Shown here one piece after another: positions 14,313-20,452 of a stretch of DNA of 64,000 nt (positions within the stretch are counted from its first letter, which is position 1; each line of letters begins with the position of its first letter). The notes beneath the pieces were generated by a model, which was not told where the DNA came from, did not search any database, and was given only the letters and a program-made list of their open reading frames with translations. Made by a program: the position numbers and the translations under genes. Source of the DNA: a virus. The stretch lies in the IMG/VR virus record IMGVR_UViG_3300033571_009591, positions 20,216 to 84,215 of that record; one strand, written 5' to 3'.

Positions 14313-14334
14313 TCCCCGACACGCAGGTTAGGAT

Positions 14335-14363
14335 TTGCTATTTTGATTTTGATAGGATACAAT
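14335..14363 (+). promoter_or_regulatory. Sigma70-type promoter
   Basis: TTGCTA 14335-14340, 17 bases, TACAAT 14358-14363. Confidence 0.5.
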
Positions 14364-14392
14364 TAAGTTATCAAAACAAGGGGGTGAAATAA

Positions 14393-14614
14393 ATGTTAAG
14401 TTTCGGAGATTATGTAAATGGTCTTAATGACAACGCATGTTGTCAATGCGGACGCAAGGTGGGTAAGAGTCCTAAGTGGGTTCATCTATCTATCTTTGGT
14501 TCGATACTCCACCCCGCGAGTGACGCGGACGGAGGAACGCAATCACAGGGGTTTTGGCCGGTGGGGAGCGAGTGCGCCAAAGCGTTCGACCCTGCGGTGC
14601 TAGTAAAAAACTAA
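14393..14614 (+). CDS. Small Cys protein, DUF6011-like tail
   Basis: A protein of 73 residues. ACCQCGRKVGKSPKWVHLS and FWPVGSECAKAF look like the zinc site of proteins with a C-x2-C ... GxxC layout, as at 21341. Function unknown. Followed by a terminator. Confidence 0.6.
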   Translation: MLSFGDYVNGLNDNACCQCGRKVGKSPKWVHLSIFGSILHPASDADGGTQSQGFWPVGSECAKAFDPAVLVKN

Positions 14615-14626
14615 ATAGAAGTAAAA

Positions 14627-14660
14627 AGAACCCTCGCAGAAATGCGGGGGTTCTTTTTTT
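14627..14660 (+). terminator. Rho-independent terminator
   Basis: AGAACCCTCGCA-GAAA-TGCGGGGGTTCT with a run of T. Confidence 0.85.
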
Positions 14661-14666
14661 TAGGTT

Positions 14667-14728
14667 TAGCAAAAAGTAAAAATAGCACCAAGATCGCTAG
14701 TGCGGTGCTGGACTTCCAAACAACTTTC
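14667..14728 (+). repeat. Composite element 3 (R1-R2)
   Basis: Exact R1 14667-14682 and CCAAACAACTTTC 14716-14728, 33 bases apart. The gap holds AGCACC...GGTGCT, a 6-bp hairpin stem. Confidence 0.75.
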
Positions 14729-14782
14729 ATAGTTACCAAAACCTTAGCAAAAGAAGTGTTAAGACAAAACGGACATTTTGCT

Positions 14783-14798
14783 TGTGATGTATGTCACA
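14783..14798. promoter_or_regulatory. Crp/GlxR-type operator
   Basis: TGTGATGTATGTCACA is a perfect match to TGTGA-N2-TA-N2-TCACA, the consensus of actinobacterial Crp-family regulators such as GlxR. Its centre is about 70 bases upstream of the likely transcription start for the gene at 14885. Confidence 0.7.
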
Positions 14799-14846
14799 AA
14801 ATATTTTTTAGATTTTTGATTGACTTTTGTCCCTCTAATTCGTCTT

Positions 14847-14856
14847 ACATAATAGA
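14847..14856 (+). promoter_or_regulatory. Candidate -10 element for the Crp-linked promoter
   Basis: TACATAATAG lies 28 bases upstream of ATG 14885. The only -35-like sequence (TTGACT near 14818) is spaced too far, as expected for an activator-dependent promoter. Confidence 0.4.
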
Positions 14857-14884
14857 AGGATAAAAAATAACTAAGGGGGAAAAA

Positions 14885-15097
14885 ATGTACGATTACACAG
14901 ATTACTTAGAGAGTAAATACGCCATGCCAGCCGGCCCAAAGCGTATAGCCCGACCAAACCTAACTACGATTGTGAAGCCTCGCAAGGTCGCACCAGCCCG
15001 CTACTGCGAGTGCGGTCAAAAGTTATCTATTGCCAACGAAGGCGTTGCTTGCTTTATCTGTACGCGGAAAAAAGATAAAGAAAAGAGAAAGAAATAA
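14885..15097 (+). CDS. Basic zinc-ribbon protein, unknown
   Basis: A protein of 70 residues after AAGGGGGAAAAA. YCECGQKLSIAN and ACFICTRKK form a four-Cys ribbon, with a Lys/Arg tail (KKDKEKRKK). Likely nucleic-acid binding. Controlled, by inference, by the upstream Crp-type site. Confidence 0.65.
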   Translation: MYDYTDYLESKYAMPAGPKRIARPNLTTIVKPRKVAPARYCECGQKLSIANEGVACFICTRKKDKEKRKK

Positions 15098-15108
15098 GTT
15101 ATAGGTAT

Positions 15109-15137
15109 TTGACTTACTTATAGAAAAATGCTACAAT
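15109..15137 (+). promoter_or_regulatory. Sigma70-type promoter
   Basis: TTGACT 15109-15114, 17 bases, TACAAT 15132-15137. Confidence 0.65.
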
Positions 15138-15169
15138 TACGACAACAACAACTTATAGGGGGTAAATAA

Positions 15170-15298
15170 ATGTCAGACGCGGTTATCAAACACTTAGGCT
15201 TATACGCCAATGGGAAAGTTGTTCCTATTTGCGGAGAGTGCGAGAAGGCACTCACACCCGAGGATCTCGGGTATGGACACGATTGTGAGGTTAAGTAA
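15170..15298 (+). CDS. Small Cys protein, unknown
   Basis: A protein of 42 residues after AGGGGGTAAATAA. PICGECEKALTPEDLGYGH with a later HDC gives a CxxC...HxC zinc site. TAATG coupling to the next gene. Confidence 0.6.
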   Translation: MSDAVIKHLGLYANGKVVPICGECEKALTPEDLGYGHDCEVK

Positions 15299-15531
15299 TG
15301 GATACGATCTCAATGAGTTATCACTTGCGGGGAAATTTCTATCCACCGCTACCACTTGATTACGCTGAACCTGCCGTTAAAGCATGGGAGTTGTATCAAG
15401 AGGAAAACTATGATGCGGTAGTCGTACTACCTGCAAGCATAGAGCCCCACCCCGCTACTGCCGTAAAGACAGAGGCCGGCTGGGAAATAACTGCAAGCGA
15501 GTTGGTGCGGATACTTAGATTAGATCGATAA
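15298..15531 (+). CDS. Small protein, unknown
   Basis: A protein of 77 residues, coupled by TAATG. Contains YDAVVVLPASIEPH and WEITASELVRILRLDR, mixed beta/helix. No family recognised. Confidence 0.6.
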   Translation: MDTISMSYHLRGNFYPPLPLDYAEPAVKAWELYQEENYDAVVVLPASIEPHPATAVKTEAGWEITASELVRILRLDR

Positions 15532-15543
15532 GTTAAACTAAAA

Positions 15544-15576
15544 GAGCCCCGTCAGAAATGGCGGGGTTTCTTATTT
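15544..15576 (+). terminator. Rho-independent terminator
   Basis: CCCCGTC-AGAAAT-GGCGGGG followed by TTTCTTATTT. Confidence 0.8.
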
Positions 15577-15580
15577 CCCC

Positions 15581-15687
15581 CTACAAACAACTTTTTGATC
15601 CGTACTATCTACTAATGCAATTTTTACTTTTTGCTAATGCAGGTTTTTTTTTGCAGCTGACCAGTTCCCGACTTACAAACAACTTTC
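15581..15687 (-). repeat. Composite element 4 (R2-R1-R2, R1 inverted)
   Basis: CTACAAACAACTTT 15581-15594, R1 complement TTTTTACTTTTTGCTA 15621-15636, ACTTACAAACAACTTTC 15671-15687. Gaps are 26 and 34 bases. This is the mirror orientation of element 2 and lies between a terminator and a promoter. Confidence 0.8.
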
Positions 15688-15728
15688 TGACCTACGCTTT
15701 TTTATTTGGGCGACACGCTGATTTAGAT

Positions 15729-15756
15729 TTGACAATCTGTAAAAAACCTTTATACT
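15729..15756 (+). promoter_or_regulatory. Sigma70-type promoter
   Basis: TTGACA 15729-15734, 16 bases, TATACT 15751-15756. Near-copy of the promoter at 6217. Confidence 0.75.
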
Positions 15757-15787
15757 TAGACTTACAACCAAACAAAGGGGGAACAAA

Positions 15788-16027
15788 ATGAAAAAGTTTA
15801 TCTTGGTAAAGAAGTCTGACGGAGAACGCGGACAAAATGGCAAGAAGAAGATTTACGAAATTGTTCAAGAAGGAACTCGCGTTGTGATGATGTGGGGTAA
15901 GGCAGAAGAACTTAAGAAGCAAGAAAATGTCAAGACCTTCCAAACAGAACAACAGGCTTACTGGTTCGCACTTGATAAGCAATGGGAGAAGCAGAACAAG
16001 GGTTACGAGTTAGTAGCCTCTCTCTAA
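15788..16027 (+). CDS. WGR-domain-like protein
   Basis: A protein of 79 residues. KKKIYEIVQEGTRVVMMWGK, then AYWFALDKQWEKQNKGYEL, fits the WGR pattern (a W-G-x motif after paired strands, then a helix and KGY) of nucleic-acid-binding modules found in PARPs and bacterial regulators. The whole protein is just this module. Single-gene cassette. Confidence 0.6.
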   Translation: MKKFILVKKSDGERGQNGKKKIYEIVQEGTRVVMMWGKAEELKKQENVKTFQTEQQAYWFALDKQWEKQNKGYELVASL

Positions 16028-16036
16028 GATGTGGGG

Positions 16037-16059
16037 AAGCCCCACCGAAAGGTGGGGTT
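16037..16059 (+). terminator. Hairpin terminator
   Basis: CCCCACC-GAAA-GGTGGGG with only a weak T-rich tail (TTATCC). Confidence 0.65.
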
Positions 16060-16068
16060 ATCCAACAC

Positions 16069-16097
16069 TTGACTTTACTTAGGTAAAGTGCTAAACT
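16069..16097 (+). promoter_or_regulatory. Sigma70-type promoter
   Basis: TTGACT 16069-16074, 17 bases, TAAACT 16092-16097. Confidence 0.7.
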
Positions 16098-16123
16098 TAC
16101 GACAACAAAAGAAAAGGGAAAAA

Positions 16124-16438
16124 ATGAAAAACTTAGAACTGGTCAGAGAAAGAGTAAGCGAGGCTAAGGCTATCGCTTGGGATACCTGCCACAAGATTTA
16201 TGTCCTTATGGATGATGAGCAGGTAGAACTAATGCGCAAGTATCAGTATGACGACCTTATTACAAAAGAAAAAATGACAACTGATGAAATGGTAGACACC
16301 TTAGAAGATTGGTTCGGGGCGTCTTGCAGTCTTAGATTTATTGAAGCAGTAAGCACTAATCACGAAAACCCGAACGCGGGTTTTGAGTCGCTCATTGGTC
16401 AAGGTGAAGATGAGGATTATTATGACGACGAAAACTAA
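16124..16438 (+). CDS. Acidic helical protein, unknown
   Basis: A protein of 104 residues from ATG 16124, preceded by AAAAGGGAAAAA; the in-frame start at 16088 lies in the promoter. Highly acidic C-terminus (GEDEDYYDDEN). Overlaps the next gene by 17 bases. Such acidic proteins can mimic DNA, but this is speculation. Confidence 0.65.
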   Translation: MKNLELVRERVSEAKAIAWDTCHKIYVLMDDEQVELMRKYQYDDLITKEKMTTDEMVDTLEDWFGASCSLRFIEAVSTNHENPNAGFESLIGQGEDEDYYDDEN

Positions 16439-16814
16439 AAAACCACCACGCTATCTCTATCACGCAACTGCGGTTTGTAACCAAGAGGGCATTGAGAAAG
16501 AAGGACTTCGTGCTGGTTTCGGAGAAGTCTATGCGAGCGAGAGCGAAGATGATTGTCTAGCCTTTATGGGATTTCGGTTAATGTCACACTTTCACTTTAG
16601 TAAAAAAGGTGAAGAGCCTGTGTTTGTAGAACACGACAGATTACTTGTTTATGAGATTGACACAAAGGTTACTGGGAAAAGTAAATGGGAAGTTGGAACA
16701 GACCACAACCCTGAGTTTTTTGGTAACGCAACTTCATGGGTTCACTTTGGTTCGATAGAACGAGGAGCGATTGTTCGCTGCATTGAGTTCGCTCCACAGG
16801 TTAGCAAAAAGTAA
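16422..16814 (+). CDS. ADP-ribosyltransferase-fold-like protein
   Basis: A protein of 130 residues from ATG 16422 (GATGAGG site). RYLYHATAVCNQEGIEKEGL and GFGEVYASESEDDCLAFMG follow the H-xT ... I-xx-GL ... VYxS pattern of the KptA/ART superfamily N-terminal half. A later HFGSIERGAIVRCIEF fits a core strand. A transfer reaction from NAD to protein or RNA would be expected if active, but a clear catalytic Glu is not identified. The stop TAA lies inside an R1 copy. Confidence 0.5.
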   Translation: MTTKTKKPPRYLYHATAVCNQEGIEKEGLRAGFGEVYASESEDDCLAFMGFRLMSHFHFSKKGEEPVFVEHDRLLVYEIDTKVTGKSKWEVGTDHNPEFFGNATSWVHFGSIERGAIVRCIEFAPQVSKK

Positions 16815-16817
16815 AAA
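16802..16817 (+). repeat. R1 repeat overlapping a gene end
   Basis: Exact copy; read in frame it encodes the final Ser-Lys-Lys-stop of the ART-like protein. Confidence 0.9.
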
Positions 16818-16835
16818 CTGCGGTGATGCGGGTGC

Positions 16836-16864
16836 TTGACAAAAAACAACTCGCATGAGATACT
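16836..16864 (+). promoter_or_regulatory. Sigma70-type promoter
   Basis: TTGACA 16836-16841, 17 bases, GATACT 16859-16864. Confidence 0.65.
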
Positions 16865-16892
16865 TACACTACAAAGAAAGGGGGTCGCTCAA

Positions 16893-17150
16893 ATGAGTGA
16901 CAAAGAAACAATAGCAATAGAGATAGATGTTGAAGAAGGTGCTTTCCTTAACATGGGGTTAGCACTATTACTAGAGATGTTAGGTAACGACATTGAAAAT
17001 TGGGAGAACAAGAAAGAGTCCTCTATGGACAAATTGTTCTTCCTCATGGATACAAAGGTAGGAGTCGCAAGCCTATGGCGCAAGATTCTTATCACAATGG
17101 GAGCAAGCCCTGAAGACATTGCTGAACACTTAGAGAGTGCGGGTGAGTGA
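16893..17150 (+). CDS. Acidic helical protein, unknown
   Basis: A protein of 85 residues after AAAGGGGGTCGCTCAA. FLNMGLALLLEMLGNDIENW is a probable hydrophobic helix pair. First of four tightly packed genes. Confidence 0.65.
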   Translation: MSDKETIAIEIDVEEGAFLNMGLALLLEMLGNDIENWENKKESSMDKLFFLMDTKVGVASLWRKILITMGASPEDIAEHLESAGE

Positions 17151-17151
17151 T

Positions 17152-17376
17152 ATGGCTGAGCACCATTACATAATTAAGTTTGATGATGTTACTAAGGTAT
17201 GGTCACATGACACAGATTCCGAAGAAGTGCGGTTTGTTGATGGCACTATCTATGATGAAGCAGAGCAAGCGTGGTTCGTACCATACCAAGGTGATGGACA
17301 ATTCTACCGAAACGCTGATGAGATTGACGAGCGACTATCAACAGTTATAGACCTACTAGAAGGGTTGAAAAAATAA
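17152..17376 (+). CDS. Small acidic protein, unknown
   Basis: A protein of 74 residues beginning one base after the previous stop. HHYIIKFDDVTKVWSHDTD suggests a beta-rich fold. TAATG coupling to the next gene. Confidence 0.65.
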   Translation: MAEHHYIIKFDDVTKVWSHDTDSEEVRFVDGTIYDEAEQAWFVPYQGDGQFYRNADEIDERLSTVIDLLEGLKK

Positions 17377-17606
17377 TGGACGAGATTCTTTTAAGTCGAA
17401 CAGTTATGTTCGTAGGTGACTACTTTACTTTGATGACGACAGTTGTCCTTGACGAGAAGTTGCGGAACGACGATGAAGGTGACAACGATTTCGCAGTTAG
17501 AGTTGCCTCAGTTTTTATGAATGAATACTACGGATTTGATGTAGAGGCAGTATCTAATAACATTGGAGTTGTTGATGATGATGGAGAGGTAGTTGAAGAT
17601 GAGTAA
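17376..17606 (+). CDS. Small acidic protein, unknown
   Basis: A protein of 76 residues (MDEILLSRTVMFVGDYFTLM...), acidic C-terminus. Overlaps the next ATG by 8 bases. No family recognised. Confidence 0.65.
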   Translation: MDEILLSRTVMFVGDYFTLMTTVVLDEKLRNDDEGDNDFAVRVASVFMNEYYGFDVEAVSNNIGVVDDDGEVVEDE

Positions 17607-17949
17607 TCTCACACTTGACATGCTTTCTAATTTAGTTGATGACATTACAAATGGAAGTTTAGATGGTCAGTTGGATTCGATTAGTAAAGCAGTAGAGCAG
17701 AGAAAGAAAGACATTCGTAGTGGAACGACCATTGACGATTTTAGAGTTGGAGATGTTGTGACCATTAACGAGCGTTGCGGAACTAAGTACCTTATTGGAG
17801 AACGAGGCACAGTTGTCGGGATTCGTAGGACTAAGATAACAATTCAGTTTGAGAACCCGAAGGGTAGGTTCGTGCGGAAGAACGCAGATGGAACTACCTA
17901 TTCTTCAGATGTTGTAGTGCCAGTAGAAATTGTTGATAGAAAAAAGTAA
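17599..17949 (+). CDS. Protein with KOW/SH3-like C-terminal domain
   Basis: A protein of 116 residues from ATG 17599. The C-terminal half FRVGDVVTINERCG, GERGTVVGIRRTKITIQFEN has the GD-V ... G--GTV pattern of small SH3/KOW barrels that bind RNA or ribosomal partners. The stop TAA lies within an R1 variant. Confidence 0.6.
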   Translation: MSNLTLDMLSNLVDDITNGSLDGQLDSISKAVEQRKKDIRSGTTIDDFRVGDVVTINERCGTKYLIGERGTVVGIRRTKITIQFENPKGRFVRKNADGTTYSSDVVVPVEIVDRKK

Positions 17950-17952
17950 AAG
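17937..17952 (+). repeat. R1 repeat (variant) at a gene end
   Basis: TAGAAAAAAGTAAAAG, containing the stop codon of the preceding gene. Confidence 0.7.
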
Positions 17953-17980
17953 AGAAGGAAATGCGGTAAAGTATTATCAC

Positions 17981-18082
17981 CTCGGCAAATAGGCAACCCC
18001 TTCGCCTCCGCCGAGATGAGAGTGGGCTCACCCTTCCACTCCGCCAACTTCTCTCTTTAACCCCTTTTAGATGAGAAGTTGG
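17981..18082 (+). ncRNA. Multi-stem intergenic structure
   Basis: CTCGGC 17981-17986 with GCCGAG 18010-18015, AGTGG...CCACT at about 18021-18040, and a perfect 10-bp stem CCAACTTCTC 18044-18053 with GAGAAGTTGG 18073-18082. Likely a structured 3' region. Confidence 0.45.
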
Positions 18083-18095
18083 TGTAGTAGGGTGC

Positions 18096-18124
18096 TTGAC
18101 TTTCTATAAGAAGTTTGATAAAAT
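18096..18124 (+). promoter_or_regulatory. Sigma70-type promoter with no gene behind it
   Basis: TTGACT 18096-18101, 17 bases, TAAAAT 18119-18124. Transcription would start at about 18131, exactly where a terminator hairpin begins. Confidence 0.65.
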
Positions 18125-18127
18125 ACA

Positions 18128-18166
18128 AACAAGCCTCGCATGAAAATGCGGGGCTTTGTTTTTTCC
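18128..18166 (+). terminator. Rho-independent terminator at a promoter start site
   Basis: AAGCCTCGCAT-GAA-ATGCGGGGCTT followed by TGTTTTTT. Confidence 0.8.
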
Positions 18167-18203
18167 CTAATCACTAGTATGAAATGACGATACGATTTTA
18201 TAC

Positions 18204-18449
18204 ATGAAGATTGTTGATAAGGATTACCACCCAAATGGCTCAGCCAATCCTTTTGTTGTTGCTATCGTAGATAGTCCTGAAGAAGGGGACACGAAACTAG
18301 TAATAATGTTTGAGGATTATGATTATGTTGCGGTATTATCACTTGACTATCTTGTTCGTGATGAAGACATCTCTGTAAAATTCAATGGACATCACGGGGA
18401 CAAGTACGAAAAACTTCGTAACGATCTCTGGGATGACTTTGCTGGATAG
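18204..18449 (+). CDS. Small acidic protein, probably leaderless
   Basis: A protein of 81 residues. ATTTTATAC lies directly before ATG 18204 and there is no ribosome site. MKIVDKDYHPNGSANPFVVA, acidic beta-rich. Its TAG stop begins an R1 copy. Confidence 0.55.
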   Translation: MKIVDKDYHPNGSANPFVVAIVDSPEEGDTKLVIMFEDYDYVAVLSLDYLVRDEDISVKFNGHHGDKYEKLRNDLWDDFAG

Positions 18450-18462
18450 CAAAAAGTAAAAA
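18447..18462 (+). repeat. R1 repeat supplying a stop codon
   Basis: Exact copy whose TAG ends the 18204 gene; the next gene starts 18 bases downstream. Confidence 0.9.
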
Positions 18463-18479
18463 CTAAGGGTGGGGGTGAA

Positions 18480-19049
18480 ATGACAACTGTTGCAGCGGTG
18501 CAGGGTGAAGGCTGGGTTGTTGTTGGTTACGACTCTAGAGTCACGGAAAACCAAGAGAAGATATTTACTTTGGCTAAAGACAATGGCAAAGTAGTTAAGA
18601 ATGGAAATTACTTACTAGGCGCGGCCGGCGACATGAGAGCCATCAACTTACTCAGTTATGTCTTTAAGCCACCTGTTATTAATCCAACAACTTATGGCGT
18701 CAGGTTGGATAAGTTTATGACTGCAGTTTTTATTCCTGAACTCAAGAAATGTTTTGAGGAAGCCTCATACTCCAAAGATGGGGAGATGGAGTCCCAAGTG
18801 ATGGTTGTGGTCAATGGGACTATTTACGAGATAGGAAATGACTTTTCGTGGGCACATGATGAGTCAGGTATCTACTCAATAGGTTCGGGTGGCGACTACG
18901 CCATCAGCGCGTTGCTTGCCACATTCGAAACACGCAAGAGAACTATTGGAACTGCGAAGGCACTTGTGCGTCAAGCAATAACTATTGCCTCGAAGTTAGA
19001 CCCAAACACTGCACCGCCCATCTACATACAAGTACAGCACTTCGGTTAA
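18480..19049 (+). CDS. HslV/proteasome-beta-like Ntn-hydrolase
   Basis: A protein of 189 residues starting MTTVAAVQGEGWVVVGYDSR. After Met removal the N-terminal Thr fits the Ntn nucleophile; GYDSR corresponds to the conserved G-A/Y-D-xR loop. NGNYLLGAAGD and YSIGSGGDYAISALLA (about 133-148) match the K/G-xG-D and GSGG-YA motifs of HslV and proteasome beta subunits, and the length is usual for HslV. The enzyme would degrade proteins as an oligomer, normally capped by an unfoldase. No HslU or ARC-type partner is adjacent. GGGGGTGAA precedes the start. Followed by an inverted R1. Confidence 0.7.
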   Translation: MTTVAAVQGEGWVVVGYDSRVTENQEKIFTLAKDNGKVVKNGNYLLGAAGDMRAINLLSYVFKPPVINPTTYGVRLDKFMTAVFIPELKKCFEEASYSKDGEMESQVMVVVNGTIYEIGNDFSWAHDESGIYSIGSGGDYAISALLATFETRKRTIGTAKALVRQAITIASKLDPNTAPPIYIQVQHFG

Positions 19050-19050
19050 A

Positions 19051-19114
19051 TTTTTACTTTTTGCTGTTTAGCTCTGCAGCCGGCGTTCACTGGAAGCCAA
19101 CTACAAACAACTTC
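19051..19114 (-). repeat. Composite element 5 (inverted R1, R2)
   Basis: TTTTTACTTTTTGCTG 19051-19066 and AACTACAAACAACTTC 19099-19114, 32 bases apart, beginning two bases after the peptidase gene. In this orientation the T-rich R1 could help terminate rightward transcription. Confidence 0.8.
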
Positions 19115-19134
19115 GTGATGTCTGCTACAAGGAC

Positions 19135-19163
19135 TTGACATGTCACCTTCGTTAATATATACT
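19135..19163 (+). promoter_or_regulatory. Strong sigma70-type promoter of the small RNA
   Basis: TTGACA 19135-19140, 17 bases, TATACT 19158-19163. Confidence 0.8.
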
Positions 19164-19169
19164 TATGCT

Positions 19170-19257
19170 ATTCAGTAAGGGGGAAGTCGCTGGTCACCTG
19201 AACGACCTGAAACCTAGGGGGTCGGAAACAATACGACTCCCTTACTGAATCTTTTTT
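19170..19257 (+). ncRNA. Candidate small regulatory RNA, about 88 nt
   Basis: It starts at the predicted start of the 19135 promoter and ends with six T (19252-19257). ATTCAGTAAGGG at the 5' end pairs with CCCTTACTGAAT at the 3' end, extended through AGTCG/CGACT with a small bulge, so the ends form a long terminal stem that doubles as the terminator. The loop contains a second hairpin (GACC...GGGTC). There is no reading frame. Next to a secreted protease gene, which may or may not be its target. Confidence 0.7.
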
Positions 19258-19284
19258 GACATTACGAAATTGATGTACTAGAGT
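19256..19284 (+). promoter_or_regulatory. Sigma70-type promoter of the protease gene
   Basis: TTGACA 19256-19261, 17 bases, TAGAGT 19279-19284. The -35 overlaps the last T of the small-RNA terminator. Confidence 0.6.
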
Positions 19285-19324
19285 AACTAACACAAGGACA
19301 CAAAGACAAAGGGAGAAAAGATAT

Positions 19325-20209
19325 ATGAAAAGACTAATACTAATAGTCGCACTTGTAGCGTCATCGCTAACACCTGCGCATGCTCAACCAACTCAAACTA
19401 TTGCGGTGATTGACTCAGGAGTCAATACTGCGTTATTTAATAATATTGTTACAGAGGTATGTATTCTTGAATACTCCAACTGCGCTAATGGAAAGCCTTT
19501 CATGGAAGGTAAGGGTGCGGCTCATACAGGAGTGACAACTAATGCTGCGCTTAATCATGCGACTGGAATGATATCTATTATCAACAAAGTGAACCCTTCA
19601 GTAAATATTATTCCAATTCGTATTATTGGAATTACTGATAAAGGTAACCCATTTATTTACTCAAACAATGCGGTGAAGTTAGCACTCGACTGGGTTGTTG
19701 CTAACCACGCTAAATACAATATTACTGCGGTATCCGTATCGCAGGGTAAAGTTTTTGCTGGATGTAGAGTCCCTGATGGAACTGCCAATGCGGTAGCAAC
19801 ACTAAAGGCTAACAATGTTGCCGTAATTGGTGCGACAGGTAATGCTAGTAATCGAAAAGAGATGGACTCGATTGCCTGCCTACCTGATGTAATCTCGGTA
19901 GGGGCAACAGACAACCCTGATAAGGGAACTAGCGGAATTGCTTACGACCCTAAGGCAAAGCCATATATTGCTCGATACAGTAATGGTAATGCTCAGACAA
20001 GTTTTTACTTGAACGCTAGATGGTATGTACTTCAGAGTAATGGAACTCAGAAGTTTACAGTCGGAACTTCCAACTCAACTGCCTCACTCGCTGGACTATG
20101 GACGCTGAATAGGAAGTCAAGCGTTGCGGAAACGCAAGCAACTCTCAACTCTTTAGCAACAACTGCGAGTAACGAGTGGCTAACAGGAAAGTATCTTCAG
20201 ATTCCATAA
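19325..20209 (+). CDS. Secreted subtilisin-like serine protease
   Basis: A protein of 294 residues. The signal peptide MKRLILIVALVASSLTPAHA has an A-H-A cleavage site. The catalytic triad of family S8 is visible: Asp in AVIDSGVN (D30), His in NHATGMI (H78, instead of the usual HGTHVAG), oxyanion Asn in IGATGN, and Ser in GTSNSTASLAG (S249). No propeptide is evident between the signal and Asp30. A secreted phage protease could degrade surface proteins, receptors or debris at lysis. Own promoter, GGGAGAAAAGATAT site. Confidence 0.8.
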   Translation: MKRLILIVALVASSLTPAHAQPTQTIAVIDSGVNTALFNNIVTEVCILEYSNCANGKPFMEGKGAAHTGVTTNAALNHATGMISIINKVNPSVNIIPIRIIGITDKGNPFIYSNNAVKLALDWVVANHAKYNITAVSVSQGKVFAGCRVPDGTANAVATLKANNVAVIGATGNASNRKEMDSIACLPDVISVGATDNPDKGTSGIAYDPKAKPYIARYSNGNAQTSFYLNARWYVLQSNGTQKFTVGTSNSTASLAGLWTLNRKSSVAETQATLNSLATTASNEWLTGKYLQIP

Positions 20210-20219
20210 CCTAACCCCT

Positions 20220-20235
20220 TAGGAAAAAGTAAAAA
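20220..20235 (+). repeat. R1 repeat
   Basis: TAGGAAAAAGTAAAAA, 10 bases after the protease stop and just before a terminator. Confidence 0.85.
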
Positions 20236-20241
20236 TAGATG

Positions 20242-20263
20242 CCCCCTCCCCCGAGGGGGTTTT
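20242..20263 (+). terminator. Rho-independent terminator
   Basis: CCCCCTC-CCCC-GAGGGGG followed by TTTTC. Confidence 0.75.
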
Positions 20264-20278
20264 CTATTGTTGCGGTGC

Positions 20279-20306
20279 TTGACTTTCTACAAAAAAGTGC
20301 TAAACT
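20279..20306 (+). promoter_or_regulatory. Sigma70-type promoter
   Basis: TTGACT 20279-20284, 16 bases, TAAACT 20301-20306. Closely similar to the promoter at 21286, including the AACAAAACGAAAGGGGAAA leader. Confidence 0.7.
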
Positions 20307-20335
20307 TAGATCAACAAAACGAAAGGGGAAAGTAA

Positions 20336-20452
20336 ATGGAACTAGAAGTAGAATTGGCTCAATGTACGCGGTGTGAGGATGAAGTTGATGCGAGCACACT
20401 AATGGCTTATGGCGATTGGGAATTGTGTGAGATATGCCAGGACGACATTTAA
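20336..20452 (+). CDS. Small zinc-ribbon protein
   Basis: A protein of 38 residues after AAAGGGGAAAGTAA. AQCTRCEDEVD and LCEICQDDI form a four-Cys ribbon, almost the whole protein. Function unknown. Confidence 0.6.
   Translation: MELEVELAQCTRCEDEVDASTLMAYGDWELCEICQDDI

Noticed and set aside
14642-14863. A 73-codon open frame with a CDVC motif
   Set aside because: It starts within a terminator and runs through R1, R2, a hairpin and the Crp-type operator. The coding signal is better explained by these DNA elements.
15558-15791. A 77-codon open frame on the + strand
   Set aside because: It begins in a terminator hairpin, crosses composite element 4 and a strong promoter, and its peptide is a hydrophobic jumble without a ribosome site.
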